The notes: generated by a model not told the origin, from the letters alone. Shown: positions 44,454 to 57,338, counted from the stretch's first letter. The stretch is DNA of 64,000 nt from Ketobacter sp. (GCF_003671495.1 NZ_RCHN01000018.1:1-64000), one strand, 5' to 3'. Translations and numbers: made by a program.

Positions 44454-46718
44454 ATGCCAAATCCCTCTGCGTCCAGCGTGCACAGCGTATCCAGACAGCT
44501 CACTGAAGCCTATGTGGCGTTGTCCAAGTCCGAATCGGTGTGGCACGCCACCCTGATTCAGGCGCTGCGGCACATCACCCAGACCTGCGCCGGTGTGATG
44601 GGCGTGGAGCGGGCCAGCGTCTGGCAGACCTCCCCGGATCTGAAGACCATGGAGTGTTTGTGCCTGTACTGCGAAGAGACCAACAGTTTCGAGCAGGGGA
44701 TGCAGCTGGAAGCCAATACCTTTCCCCGTTACTTCAGCGCCCTCTCCCTGGAGCGGGTCATCAATGCCACGGACGCGGTGAATGATCCCCGCACCCGGGA
44801 GTTCGCAGAACCCTACCTGATTCCCCTCAACATCAAATCCATGCTGGACGGCACCTTGCGGGGTGAGGGCCAGATCAAAGGAGTGATTTGCCTGGAGCAG
44901 GTGGGTCAGCGCCGGTTCTGGACCGAAGACGAGCAAATATTTGTGGGCTCGGTGGCGGATCTGGTGTCCCAGGTGCTGTTGTTCAATTCGTTTCGCGATC
45001 GGGAAACCCGTTTTCGCGCCTTATTCGAAAGTTCCGGCGATGCTGTGTTTGTGTTGCGGGGGGCGTCCGTTATTGAATGCAACCCGGCCGCGCTGCGCAT
45101 GTTTCGCGCCCAGCGGGAGCAGCTCATCGGGATCAAGCCGTCGGACATTTCGCCGGAAACACAGCCGGACGGTGTCAACTCGGCCGAGAAGGCCACCGAT
45201 TACATCGACCGGGCCCTGGCCGGGGAGAACCAGTTTTTCGAGTGGACCCACCGGCGCTTCGACAACACCTTGTTTGCGGCGGAAGTCAGCCTGACCTCGG
45301 TGGAGCTGGACGGCAACAATTGCATCATGGCCTCGGTGCGGGACGTAAGTGACCGCAAGCAGGCGGAAGACGCCCTGATCCAGTCCCAACGGCAACTGGC
45401 TTACCGTACCTCCCATGACAGCCTGACGGAGCTGCCCAACCGGGATTCCCTGCACCAGAACGCGGCACGTTTGCTGGCCCAGGCCCGCAAGCAGGGTGGG
45501 CAACTGGCCATCGTGCTCCTGGACCTGAACCGCTTCAAGGATGTGAACGATACCCTGGGCCATCGCATTGGTGACTTCATCCTGCAGCAGGTGGCGCGAC
45601 GCCTGTCAGCCCTGGAGCAACAGGGTAATCTGGAAGTGTACCGTCTGGGGGGCGACGAATTCGCGCTGATCCAGTCCGAGGTTTCCCAGCTTGAGGCGGT
45701 GATCGAGCGGGTGGAGGAAGTGATTCGGGTTTTGAGCAAACCCCTCGAAGTGGAAGGCATGTCCCTGGAAATGGGTGCCAGCGTTGGAGTGGCCCTGTTC
45801 CCGGAGAACGGCGACAACAGCCATGCCCTGCTCCGTTGCGCGGATGTGGCCATGTACCAGGCCAAGACCCACGGCGAGCGTTATCAGATTTACGATACCC
45901 ACATGGACGCCAACAGCACCCGCCGCCTGACCATATTGGCGGACCTGGGGGTGGCGATTCGGGAGAATCAACTGCAACTGCATTTTCAGCCGCGCATTGA
46001 TATCGCCACCGGCGCCTGCAACGGCTGCGAGGCGCTGTTGCGCTGGCAGCATCCAGAACAGGGCATGGTGCCACCCGGCGACTTTATTCCCCTGGCCGAG
46101 ATGACGGAGATCATTCACCCCTTGAGCCTGTGGGTGCTGCGCGCAGCCCTGCAACAGATCCGTTGCTGGCTGGACCAGGGCGTGGAAATGGCGGTGGCGG
46201 TGAACCTGTCGGCACGCAACCTGATCGATACCCGCTGCCCGGGACAGATCAAGGCGTTGCTGGCGGAATTCGATGTTCCCAACCACCTGCTGGAGATTGA
46301 AATCACCGAAAGCGCCCTGATCACTGACCCGGAGCGGGCGCTGCAGGTGGTGCAGTCGTTCCATGATCTGGGGCTGCACCTGGCCATCGACGATTTTGGT
46401 ACCGGCTATTCCTCCATGAGTTATCTCAAGCGCCTGCCGATCCAGACCTTGAAGGTAGACCGCTCCTTCATCAAAGACATGCTCACTGACGAGGCGGATG
46501 CGGTGATCGTGCGCTCCACCATCGGGCTGGCGCACAGCTTTGGCCTGAATGTGGTGGCCGAAGGGGTGGAGGATGGTGAAACCCTGCAGGCTCTGCGTCA
46601 CCTGCAGTGTGAGCAGGCTCAGGGGTATCACATCAGTCGGCCCCTGCCGGCCACCGAATTCGACCGCTGGTATCAAGCCCGCGGCAAGACACCCCCGGAG
46701 CCGGATTTTAACATCTGA
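44454..46718 (+). CDS. GAF-PAS-GGDEF-EAL c-di-GMP turnover protein
   Basis: A 754-residue cytoplasmic protein with four domains: GAF (about residues 20-175), PAS (about 185-305), GGDEF (about 320-485) and EAL (about 495-745). The GGDEF site is intact (G-G-D-E-F, about 399-403) but no RxxD motif precedes it. The EAL domain starts E-A-L-L-R-W (about 526-531) and keeps N-L-S, E-I-T-E-S and D-D-F-G-T-G-Y, so it should be an active phosphodiesterase. It interrupts the usual LysM-dprA order and lies between a terminator and dprA. Confidence 0.93.
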   Translation: MPNPSASSVHSVSRQLTEAYVALSKSESVWHATLIQALRHITQTCAGVMGVERASVWQTSPDLKTMECLCLYCEETNSFEQGMQLEANTFPRYFSALSLERVINATDAVNDPRTREFAEPYLIPLNIKSMLDGTLRGEGQIKGVICLEQVGQRRFWTEDEQIFVGSVADLVSQVLLFNSFRDRETRFRALFESSGDAVFVLRGASVIECNPAALRMFRAQREQLIGIKPSDISPETQPDGVNSAEKATDYIDRALAGENQFFEWTHRRFDNTLFAAEVSLTSVELDGNNCIMASVRDVSDRKQAEDALIQSQRQLAYRTSHDSLTELPNRDSLHQNAARLLAQARKQGGQLAIVLLDLNRFKDVNDTLGHRIGDFILQQVARRLSALEQQGNLEVYRLGGDEFALIQSEVSQLEAVIERVEEVIRVLSKPLEVEGMSLEMGASVGVALFPENGDNSHALLRCADVAMYQAKTHGERYQIYDTHMDANSTRRLTILADLGVAIRENQLQLHFQPRIDIATGACNGCEALLRWQHPEQGMVPPGDFIPLAEMTEIIHPLSLWVLRAALQQIRCWLDQGVEMAVAVNLSARNLIDTRCPGQIKALLAEFDVPNHLLEIEITESALITDPERALQVVQSFHDLGLHLAIDDFGTGYSSMSYLKRLPIQTLKVDRSFIKDMLTDEADAVIVRSTIGLAHSFGLNVVAEGVEDGETLQALRHLQCEQAQGYHISRPLPATEFDRWYQARGKTPPEPDFNI

Positions 46719-46779
46719 TTTTTGCCCGCCCCCCGTCTCTATAGCCAGATTCCGGAATTGTCGATGGAGACGGACTTCC

Positions 46780-47910
46780 ATGCTCGAAGAATTGCCCTAC
46801 TGGCTGGCGTTGTGGCGGGTGCCCGGCGTGGGGCCCAGTCATTTTCGCCAGATCACCGATCGCTATCCCAGCATGCTGAGTTTCTTCGACCAGTCGCTGG
46901 CGGAGCTGGAGCAGCTGGGCTTTTCCACTCGGCAAAGCCAGTTGATCCACGGCTTCCAGCGTGGCCACGAACGCAAACTGCTGGAAGGGGTCAGCGCCGA
47001 CCTGGAATGGTTGGAGCAAAGCGAAGAGCATCATATCCTCACCTGGGCGGACGATGATTTCCCCCCTCTGCTGCGGGAGATTCAAGGTTCACCGCCGCTG
47101 CTGTTCGTCAGGGGGGATGTGGGCCTGCTCTCGTTGCCGCAGATTGCCATGGTCGGCAGTCGTCATTCCAGTCGCCAGGGTCGCAAACTGGCCCAGGATT
47201 TTGCCGCCTGCTTCTCCAGCAATGGATTTGTCACCACCAGTGGCCTGGCGTTGGGGATTGACGCGGCGGCACACTCCGGTGCCATTCAAGGGGGTGGCAA
47301 AACCATTGCCGTACTGGCCCATGGCCTGGACGACATCTACCCGGCCCGTAACCGCGCCCTGGGTCTGGAGGTGGTGAACCACGGGGCGCTGGTGTCGGAG
47401 TTCCCCATCGGTGTTTCCCCCCGGGCTGAGTTTTTCCCCCGCCGCAACCGCATTATCAGCGGCCTGAGTCTGGGGGTGCTGGTGGTGGAAGCGGCCCTGA
47501 AGAGCGGGTCACTGATCACTGCCCACGAAGCCGTCGACCAGGGGCGTGAGGTGTTTGCCATACCGGGTTCCATCAATGATCCCCTGGCCAAGGGTTGCCA
47601 TGCCCTGATCCGCAACGGAGCCCGCCTGGTGGAGACGGCACAACAGGTGGTGGATGAGCTGCTGCCGCTGCTGGGCTTCCTGCAACAGCAGTTGCAGCTC
47701 CCTGAACCGGTAGACTGGCCTCAAGCGGAGCCCTTTGATCATGCGTCGCCGGAAGGTCGCCTGCTGGCCGCCCTGGAATACGACCCCACCCCCATGGACC
47801 AGCTGGTGGATCTGACCGGCCTGTGCGTGGCGGACATCAGTTCGGCGTTGGTCATGCTGGAGATCGAGGGGATGGTGCGCCAGCAGCAGGGAGGGTACTG
47901 CCGGGTGTGA
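46780..47910 (+). CDS. dprA: DNA processing protein DprA
   Basis: A 376-residue protein that binds incoming single-stranded DNA and loads RecA during transformation. An N-terminal helical SAM-like part is followed by the Rossmann-like core (about residues 100-290) with M-V-G-S-R-H-S-S-R-Q-G, S-G-L-A-L-G-I-D-A-A-A-H and F-F-P-R-R-N-R-I-I-S-G-L. A C-terminal winged helix (about 315-376) completes it. The frame stays open upstream into the preceding gene, but the match starts at ATG 46780. Confidence 0.95.
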   Translation: MLEELPYWLALWRVPGVGPSHFRQITDRYPSMLSFFDQSLAELEQLGFSTRQSQLIHGFQRGHERKLLEGVSADLEWLEQSEEHHILTWADDDFPPLLREIQGSPPLLFVRGDVGLLSLPQIAMVGSRHSSRQGRKLAQDFAACFSSNGFVTTSGLALGIDAAAHSGAIQGGGKTIAVLAHGLDDIYPARNRALGLEVVNHGALVSEFPIGVSPRAEFFPRRNRIISGLSLGVLVVEAALKSGSLITAHEAVDQGREVFAIPGSINDPLAKGCHALIRNGARLVETAQQVVDELLPLLGFLQQQLQLPEPVDWPQAEPFDHASPEGRLLAALEYDPTPMDQLVDLTGLCVADISSALVMLEIEGMVRQQQGGYCRV

Positions 47911-47992
47911 CTTGCATCCGGCCAACAGCTAAGGTAGTGTCGCGCCTCCATCGAATATCCTACTCCGCCGGTAAGATTCACGAGGTGTGACC

Positions 47993-48502
47993 ATGCCCCA
48001 GCCATTTGTTGCCGTCTTAATGGGCTCCGACTTTGATCTGCCCGAGGTCGAACCCACCCTCGATGCCCTCACCAAGCTGAAGATCCCCTACGAAGTCAAA
48101 GTGACCTCCGCCCACCGTTCCCCGGACATGACCCAGAGCTATGTGCGCGAAGCGGACAAGCGCAACTGCTCGGTGTTTATCTGTGTGGCGGGTATGGCGG
48201 CCCATCTGGCGGGTACCGTCGCCTCTTACACCACCAAGCCGGTGGTGGGCATCCCGGTGACCGGAGCCATGAACGGTCTCGACTCCCTGTTGTCTACTGT
48301 GCAGATGCCCGCCGGTGTGCCGGTGGCCACGGTGTCGGTGGGCAAGGCCGGTGCCAAAAATGCAGCCTATCTGGCAGCCCAGATGATGGCCCTGGCGGAT
48401 GGGGAGCTGGCGCAACGGTTGAAGGAAGAGCGGGTGGCCAACGCCAAAGCCATGCAGGAAAAAGACGCCGCCCTGCAGGCCCGCCTGGCGCAGAAAGACT
48501 GA
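47993..48502 (+). CDS. purE: N5-carboxyaminoimidazole ribonucleotide mutase
   Basis: A 169-residue purine-synthesis enzyme that rearranges N5-CAIR to CAIR. Motifs are M-G-S-D-F-D (about residues 10-15), S-A-H-R-S-P-D (about 39-45) and G-M-A-A-H-L-A-G (about 66-73); canonical class I PurE has G-G-A-A-H-L-P-G at the last. The ATG at 47993 follows GAGG at seven bases. PurK, its usual partner, is not adjacent; tsaC follows instead. This gene is an insertion relative to the Pseudomonas order. Confidence 0.9.
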   Translation: MPQPFVAVLMGSDFDLPEVEPTLDALTKLKIPYEVKVTSAHRSPDMTQSYVREADKRNCSVFICVAGMAAHLAGTVASYTTKPVVGIPVTGAMNGLDSLLSTVQMPAGVPVATVSVGKAGAKNAAYLAAQMMALADGELAQRLKEERVANAKAMQEKDAALQARLAQKD

Positions 48503-48503
48503 T

Positions 48504-49998
<1,495 letters not shown>

Positions 49999-50014
49999 CG
50001 GATTGTAGAAGACC

Positions 50015-50836
50015 ATGAGCATTGATCGATACGCGGTGATGGGGAATCCCATCAAGCACAGCAAGTCACCCCTGATTCATAAGGCCTTTGCGGATCAAAC
50101 CGACCAGCACATGACCTACACCAGCATGCTGGTGGCCGAGCCGGAGTTCGAGGACAGCGTGCGGCGCTTTTTTGCCGACGGGGGCAAGGGCCTGAACATC
50201 ACGGTGCCGTTTAAGCTGCGCGCCTTTGAGCTGGCGGATGAACTGACGGAACGGGCCCAGCGGGCCAAAGCGGTGAATACGCTTTGGCAAAGTGCCGATG
50301 GCCGCATCGTGGGGGATAACACCGACGGCGTCGGCATGGTACGTGACATCATGCATAACCACGATGGCCGTATTGCCGGCAAAAAGATCCTGATGGTGGG
50401 GGCTGGTGGTGCGGTGCGTGGCGTGCTGGCACCGGTGCTGGCAGAAAACCCCGTGCAACTGGTGCTCGCCAACCGCACCTTCGACAAAGCGCATCAACTG
50501 GCTGAAGAATTTATGGACCTGGGCCGGATTGAAGCGCTGCACATGAACGAGTTGAAAGGCCCCTTTGACTGGATCATCAACGGCACCGCGGCCAGCCTGC
50601 AGGGGGATGTGCCCGAGTTGCCCGAGTCGGTGATCGGGGCGCACACCCGCGTCTATGACATGATGTACAGCAAAGAGCTGACGCCCTTCAACGCCTGGGC
50701 CCTGGACTACGGCGCGGAAAAAGCCTTCGACGGTTTGGGCATGCTGGTGGAACAGGCGGCGGAATCGTTTCGCAAGTGGCGCGGTCTCATGCCCTCCACC
50801 CCCACGGTCATTTCGGATCTGCGGGCGGCCATGTAA
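50015..50836 (+). CDS. aroE: Shikimate dehydrogenase
   Basis: A 273-residue NADP-dependent enzyme that reduces 3-dehydroshikimate. The substrate domain has G-N-P-I-K-H-S-K-S-P-L-I-H (about residues 10-22) and N-I-T-V-P-F-K (about 62-68). The cofactor site is V-G-A-G-G-A-V-R-G-V (about 128-137) followed by A-N-R-T. It comes 16 bp after hemF, the usual order in this cluster, and ends 12 bp before a convergent TonB receptor. Confidence 0.97.
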   Translation: MSIDRYAVMGNPIKHSKSPLIHKAFADQTDQHMTYTSMLVAEPEFEDSVRRFFADGGKGLNITVPFKLRAFELADELTERAQRAKAVNTLWQSADGRIVGDNTDGVGMVRDIMHNHDGRIAGKKILMVGAGGAVRGVLAPVLAENPVQLVLANRTFDKAHQLAEEFMDLGRIEALHMNELKGPFDWIINGTAASLQGDVPELPESVIGAHTRVYDMMYSKELTPFNAWALDYGAEKAFDGLGMLVEQAAESFRKWRGLMPSTPTVISDLRAAM

Positions 50837-50848
50837 ATCCGCCTACCT

Positions 50849-52894
50849 TCAGCGGGCCGGGCGCCACTCCAGTGACAATGAGCCATTGATGCCGTTGTCC
50901 GGGGCGCCACCCAGGCGGTCGGAATAGCTGGGCATATAGTTTTCCCGGTCGAACAGGTTGCGGATCGCCAGCCGGGTTATCAGGTTTGGCACGGGGCTCC
51001 ACGCCAGGGTCAGATCGGTGCGGAAAAAGTCATCGCCTTCCAGGTGCGGCTCTGCACCGTATTCCGGCTCCGAGGCCGTACGACGATGCTGGTAACGACC
51101 CAACAGGTAAAGATCCCACTGGGGCGACCAGCGATAGCCCACCCCCAGGTTCAGCATCCAGTCGGGAAAGGCTTCGTAATCCAGGCCCAGATCCACGTTC
51201 TTGCTCAGGATGTGAGAGGCATTGGCATCCAAGCGCCAATGCTCCCATTCCCCCATGGCTTCCAACTCCAATCCCCAGGATTCATTGTCGTCGGTGTTTT
51301 TATACTGGCCGATGATCCCGTTCACGGGCGCCTCGTAACTTTCCACACGAATGGAATCGTGCCACCAGTTCTTGAACAGAGTGACCGAAGTGAACAGCTG
51401 CTCACCGGCGTGCTGTAATACCAGCTCCACGCTGTCCAGGGTTTCCGGCTCCAGATCCATATTGCCCAGCACGGAACTGGAGCCGTACATTTCAAAGGTA
51501 TTGGGCTTGCGATAGGATCGGCCCAGCATCAATTTGGCCACATACTGATGATCCAGCGGCTGAATCCAGCCCAGGCGGGGGCTGTTCTGCCAGTTAAAAT
51601 ACTTGTAGTGGTCCAGCCGGGTGCCGTACACCAGGGTGGAATCCCGTGCGCCAAACAGTTGGACGTTGTAACGCCCATCCACAAACACGCTGTGGTTGTC
51701 ATCCTTCGCGCCCTGCTCGGGGGCGTCGCTGGTGCTGCTGGCGCCATTGATCTGGGTACGGGTGACGGTGAAACGATCGTTCTTGGCCTGGTGATAGGCG
51801 TAACCGTAGGCCAGATTGCTGCCCTGGCTGAACTGGTGCCGGTTCACGGCTTTCATGCCCCAGTGGTGTTCTTCAGTGCGGGTTTCCTGATAGAAGGCAA
51901 AAGGGGTTACGGCTTCCCGCAAATCGACGCTGCCCTCGTCTTCTGTTTGCCAGTAATAGACGAAGGCGGAGCTGGAAAAGTCCGGGTTGTAATGGTGTTC
52001 AAAGCCGGCTTTGACCAACGCCAACTGGGATTGATAATCCGACCAGTCCTGGTCGGCCATGGCGTCTCCGCCCAGGCGCCGGCCCACCCCCAGCAGTTGA
52101 TCGGAATCCAGGGTCATCAGATAGCCGGAGAGTCGGTATTGGGTCTGGGCGCTGGCATCGAGTTGGTATTTCAGCACCAGGTTCTGGCTCTCCAGGCTGT
52201 TGCGGCGGTGACCGGTTTCCGGCTCGCCGCTGACGGGGTCCTGGTAGGGGTATTCCAGGTCCTGATCGCCGATATTGCGATAGGCCAGGGCGGCGGTCAG
52301 GTGATGGCGGTCTTCGTGGAAACGGCCCACGAGGGAGGCGGCCTGCTCATCCTCACTGCCGGCGCCCAGGCGGGTGGTGATGCCGGTGTCACCATGCTGT
52401 GCCGTGTTCATCGACAACACCCCATGGAAGGCATCGGAGCCATACAATGAGGAGGCGGGCCCGCGAATGACTTCCACGGATTCCAGGGCGGTGAGGTCAA
52501 AGCCATCGATGGACTGGCTGCCGGTGCCGTAGCGCAAAGTATTGATGGGCACATCGTCCAACAGGGTCGCCACTCCGGTATCAATGGAGTAGTTGTAATA
52601 ACCGCGGATGGCGATCACCCGGGTTTTGCCGTAGCCCGGGGTGGCCACGGTGGACGGCAGGGTGTTGAGCCACTCCCCCAGGTTGCGGGTGCCCAACTCA
52701 TCCCAGCGTTCCTGATCCCCATAGGACACACTGCTGGCGCTTTCCAGCAGCGTCTGGTCAAAGTAGGAGGTGCTGGTGATGTTGATGTTCATGAGCGATT
52801 CCAGGGACAGGTCGAACAGGTCCTCGGCCCGCGCAGAGGGGGCCGCCAGGATCAGCGTCACCAGAAAAATTCGGTTCCATCGGGTATGGCTCAT
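50849..52894 (-). CDS. TonB-dependent outer-membrane receptor
   Basis: A 681-residue receptor. After a signal peptide ending in A-R-A comes the D-L-S-L-E-S-L-M-N-I-N-I-T-S segment, a hallmark of one common receptor subgroup. The plug then reads L-G-E-W-L-N-T-L-P-S-T-V, I-R-G-Y-Y-N-Y and E-V-I-R-G-P-A-S-S-L-Y-G-S-D-A-F. The barrel ends L-S-L-E-W-R-P-A-R. The ligand is unknown; no Fur box was found by eye. It is divergent from the GH-like lipoprotein and has no exbBD-tonB beside it. Confidence 0.92.
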   Translation of the reverse strand: MSHTRWNRIFLVTLILAAPSARAEDLFDLSLESLMNINITSTSYFDQTLLESASSVSYGDQERWDELGTRNLGEWLNTLPSTVATPGYGKTRVIAIRGYYNYSIDTGVATLLDDVPINTLRYGTGSQSIDGFDLTALESVEVIRGPASSLYGSDAFHGVLSMNTAQHGDTGITTRLGAGSEDEQAASLVGRFHEDRHHLTAALAYRNIGDQDLEYPYQDPVSGEPETGHRRNSLESQNLVLKYQLDASAQTQYRLSGYLMTLDSDQLLGVGRRLGGDAMADQDWSDYQSQLALVKAGFEHHYNPDFSSSAFVYYWQTEDEGSVDLREAVTPFAFYQETRTEEHHWGMKAVNRHQFSQGSNLAYGYAYHQAKNDRFTVTRTQINGASSTSDAPEQGAKDDNHSVFVDGRYNVQLFGARDSTLVYGTRLDHYKYFNWQNSPRLGWIQPLDHQYVAKLMLGRSYRKPNTFEMYGSSSVLGNMDLEPETLDSVELVLQHAGEQLFTSVTLFKNWWHDSIRVESYEAPVNGIIGQYKNTDDNESWGLELEAMGEWEHWRLDANASHILSKNVDLGLDYEAFPDWMLNLGVGYRWSPQWDLYLLGRYQHRRTASEPEYGAEPHLEGDDFFRTDLTLAWSPVPNLITRLAIRNLFDRENYMPSYSDRLGGAPDNGINGSLSLEWRPAR

Positions 52895-52921
52895 GACTAT
52901 CCTTGAAATGCTTGCAGATTA

Positions 52922-52949
52922 AATATAGCAACGGAGTGGGGTCTGATAA
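52922..52949 (-). promoter_or_regulatory. Candidate promoter of the second TonB receptor
   Basis: On the minus strand TTATCA (52949-52944) and TATATT (52927-52922) are spaced by 16 bases, a reasonable -35/-10 pair, ending 27 bp before the receptor start at 52894. It lies in the 116-bp gap shared with the divergent lipoprotein gene. No clear operator is seen. Confidence 0.35.
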
Positions 52950-53010
52950 ACCTTCAGGCCGGCAATTACGATACCACAGGCAGCGGCTGGCAAACCCAGG
53001 GGGAAGCAGG

Positions 53011-54123
53011 ATGGCAGGCGGAGCAAAGCGCAATGGGGCGGTGTGGCTGTTACTGGGTCTGTTGCTGTGGGGCTGTGGCAATGGTGGAGGTGATGACGGC
53101 GGGCAAGAACCGGCGCCTGTGGCACTACCGGGCGTGCTCTCGGTCTCTGCGTATTACTACACGGATCCGGTGGCCAACAATGACCTGGAATGGCTGCAAC
53201 GCTTTCTGGAGGCCCGGCAACGGATTCAGGATGCCGGTGCCAACGGCCAGTTCCAATCCTACCCCTGGTCGCAACTGGAACCGGCACTGGGCAGCTATGA
53301 CTCGCAGCGCCTGAACGATTTCAACAACACCATGCTCAGCGCAGCCGAGCAACAGTTTACCCAGTTGCTGGGATTGCAGGTGATCAATACGGTGACCCGG
53401 GAGGTGCCCGCAGAACTGGCCACGGTGGCGTGGGACGATCCGGCCATGATCGGCGCCATGGAGGATCTGCTGGACCAGTTGCTGCCCGCCATGGCTGGCC
53501 GGGTCCGTTATCTCTCCATGGGCAACGAAGTGGATGTGTATTTCGCCGCCGGCCGCCTGGCTGAAGTGACAGCGTACCGGACGTTTGTGCGCGCCGTGCA
53601 GGACTATCTGAGCACGCGCCTGCCGGAAATCCAGGTGGGCATTACCGTGACGGCGGATGCCTGGCTGGGGCCACAGGTGCAAACCTGGCTGGACCTTACT
53701 GCCGACAGCGATGTGATCATCACCACCTACTACCCGTTGCACAGCGACTTCAGTGTGCGCCCGCCAGACAGCGTGCAGGCGGATTTTCCGGCGCTGTTGT
53801 CCCTGGTGACGGACCGGCCCTGGGTGTTGCAGGAGGTGGGCTACCCGGCCTCGGAGGTGGGGGCCAGTTCAGAAGCCCTGCAGGCGGAGTTTGTGCATCA
53901 GGTGTTTGCTGCCTGGCGCAATGCCGAGGGGCGGATTCCGTTCCTGAACTGGTTTCTGTTGCACGACCTGTCCAGTGAATTGGTGGCGGAGCTGGTGTTG
54001 TATTACGGCGTGGACAATGCACGCTTCACGGCCTATCTGGACAGCCTGGGACTGCGGAACCGCGACAATACCGATAAAGCGGCCTGGTCTGCCTTTGTGG
54101 AAGAAGCCGCCGGCTGGAGGTGA
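53011..54123 (+). CDS. Lipoprotein with GH-A-clan-like hydrolase fold
   Basis: A 370-residue lipoprotein (lipobox L-L-W-G-C, then a Gly/Asp linker). The body reads like a TIM-barrel glycosidase: a strand ending in M-G-N-E-V-D (candidate acid/base Glu), a T-Y-Y-P-L strand, and L-Q-E-V-G-Y-P (candidate nucleophile Glu), the order expected in clan GH-A. No exact family can be named; GH53-like is one option. The ATG at 53011 follows GGGGGAAGCAGG. It is divergent from the TonB receptor and convergent with the arylsulfatase. Confidence 0.6.
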   Translation: MAGGAKRNGAVWLLLGLLLWGCGNGGGDDGGQEPAPVALPGVLSVSAYYYTDPVANNDLEWLQRFLEARQRIQDAGANGQFQSYPWSQLEPALGSYDSQRLNDFNNTMLSAAEQQFTQLLGLQVINTVTREVPAELATVAWDDPAMIGAMEDLLDQLLPAMAGRVRYLSMGNEVDVYFAAGRLAEVTAYRTFVRAVQDYLSTRLPEIQVGITVTADAWLGPQVQTWLDLTADSDVIITTYYPLHSDFSVRPPDSVQADFPALLSLVTDRPWVLQEVGYPASEVGASSEALQAEFVHQVFAAWRNAEGRIPFLNWFLLHDLSSELVAELVLYYGVDNARFTAYLDSLGLRNRDNTDKAAWSAFVEEAAGWR

Positions 54124-54124
54124 T

Positions 54125-54147
54125 GGCCACGGTGCTGGACCGTGGCC
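54125..54147. terminator. Hairpin between convergent genes
   Basis: GGCCACGGT (54125-54133) and ACCGTGGCC (54139-54147) make a perfect 9-bp stem with a 5-base loop, directly after the lipoprotein stop and 30 bp before the sulfatase stop. There is no T run on either side, so it may work as a shared barrier for both convergent transcripts rather than as a classical terminator. Confidence 0.55.
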
Positions 54148-54176
54148 GGGTTGGGATACTCGTGCAGGCGCCTGAT

Positions 54177-55793
<1,617 letters not shown>

Positions 55794-56000
55794 GGTAACT
55801 CCTTTACAAGGGCGAAGGTGGGACTGGAGGGGGAATGAAGAGTGTAAAGAATGTTTATGACAGCAACAATCTTTGTAGGATTGTTTATTAATGACCGGTT
55901 TCCACCGACAATATAAATTCCATATCCATTGTGACGTTGCCCCCGCTGAGGACGTCTACAATGCACCCATCTGCAATGCCCGGCGCAACAGGATTCCTCT

Positions 56001-57338
56001 ATGACCGAAGAACTTTCCGATCTCATTGGCGAACTGGTCGATACCACCCCTGAACAGCAGGATCAGGTGATACGTCAGGTGGTGGCCACGCGAGAGCCGG
56101 AAGAAGTGGCGTTGTTGCTGGAGTCGCTGCCGTTGCCGGTGCGTCTGGAAGCCTGGAGCAAGGTGCCGGCGGAAGAGAAACTGGGCATCCTCCTCACCAT
56201 GCGCGGTGATCCCCGGGAAACCCTGCTGGACAACATGACCCTGGAGCAGCTGGATGCGTTGTTCCAGGGCATGGCGGCGGAGGATCTGGTGGAGCTGTCC
56301 GAATCCCTGCCCCGGCGCATGGTGGACCGGGCCCTGTGGGTGATGGACGAGCAGCAGCGCCATTACTTCAAGGAAGCCAAAGTCTACCGCGATGACCAGA
56401 TCGGCCGCTGGGTCAGTCATGAAATTCTGGTGCTGCCCACCAACGCCAAGGTACGGGATGGCATGCGCCTGTTGCGGCGGGAGTTGCCGGAGTACGCCGA
56501 CACCCTGTTTCTGGTGAACCGGGCCGGTCATTTCTCGGAAGCGGTCCGCATCGGCAAGATCATCGGCTCGCCGGATCACATTCCCCTGGTGGATCTGTCC
56601 GAGGATGTGTTCACCGTGCTGGAAGGCCAGGAGGATTCCGTGGATGCCTCACTCAAGGTGCAGCAGTCCGGCTTCACGGCCCTGCCGGTGGTGGACGACG
56701 GCGGCAAGCTGCTGGGTCGCATTGATGTGCAAACCGCGGCGGAGCTGGTGAACACCTATTACGAGGGGCAGTTGATGGCCGGCGCCGGTATGGACGAGGA
56801 CGAGGACTTGTTCTCGCCGGTGGTGAAAAGTGCCCGTAACCGGGCCCTGTGGCTGGGGATCAACCTGCTGACCGCGTTTCTGGCCTCCTGGTTCATCGGC
56901 CTGTTTGAAGCCACCCTGCAACAGGTGGTGGCGCTGGCGGTATTGATGCCGGTGGTGGCCAGCATGGGTGGCATCGCCGGCAGCCAGACCCTGACCCTGA
57001 TCATCCGCGGCCTGGCCATGGGCCAGGTCACCAAAGCCAACCTCAAGGCGCTGGTGAAGAAGGAGCTCAGTGTGGGCAGCCTCAACGGTGTTCTGTGGGC
57101 GATCGTGATCGGCGTGGTGGCCAGTCTCTGGTTCAGCAGCCCGGTGATCGGCCTGGTGATTGCCCTGGCGATTTTGGTGAACATCGCGGCGGCGGCCCTG
57201 TCCGGGGTGGCCATCCCGGTGTTACTGGACAAAATGAAACTGGACCCCGCGTTGTCCGGCTCGGTGGTGCTGACCACCGTGACGGACATTGTGGGGTTTG
57301 TGGCGTTCCTGGGTTTGGGCACCCTGCTGCTGGTCTAG
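56001..57338 (+). CDS. mgtE: Magnesium transporter MgtE
   Basis: A 445-residue Mg2+ channel. Cytoplasmic N-domain (about residues 1-125), two CBS domains (about 130-190 and 195-255), then five helices (about 280-445). The pore carries the family motif P-V-V-A-S-M-G-G-I-A-G-S-Q-T and a later P-V-L-L-D-K-M-K-L-D-P-A. All parts are complete. The 207-bp AT-rich gap before it holds no riboswitch I can recognise. Its stop overlaps the convergent M4 peptidase by 4 bases. Confidence 0.96.
   Translation: MTEELSDLIGELVDTTPEQQDQVIRQVVATREPEEVALLLESLPLPVRLEAWSKVPAEEKLGILLTMRGDPRETLLDNMTLEQLDALFQGMAAEDLVELSESLPRRMVDRALWVMDEQQRHYFKEAKVYRDDQIGRWVSHEILVLPTNAKVRDGMRLLRRELPEYADTLFLVNRAGHFSEAVRIGKIIGSPDHIPLVDLSEDVFTVLEGQEDSVDASLKVQQSGFTALPVVDDGGKLLGRIDVQTAAELVNTYYEGQLMAGAGMDEDEDLFSPVVKSARNRALWLGINLLTAFLASWFIGLFEATLQQVVALAVLMPVVASMGGIAGSQTLTLIIRGLAMGQVTKANLKALVKKELSVGSLNGVLWAIVIGVVASLWFSSPVIGLVIALAILVNIAAAALSGVAIPVLLDKMKLDPALSGSVVLTTVTDIVGFVAFLGLGTLLLV

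Noticed and set aside
46549-46779. Upstream extension of dprA inside the EAL gene
   Set aside because: Frame-shifted reading of the EAL domain. The DprA match starts at ATG 46780.
55794-56000. Possible Mg2+ riboswitch before mgtE
   Set aside because: The leader is AT-rich and short, with no paired elements resembling an M-box.
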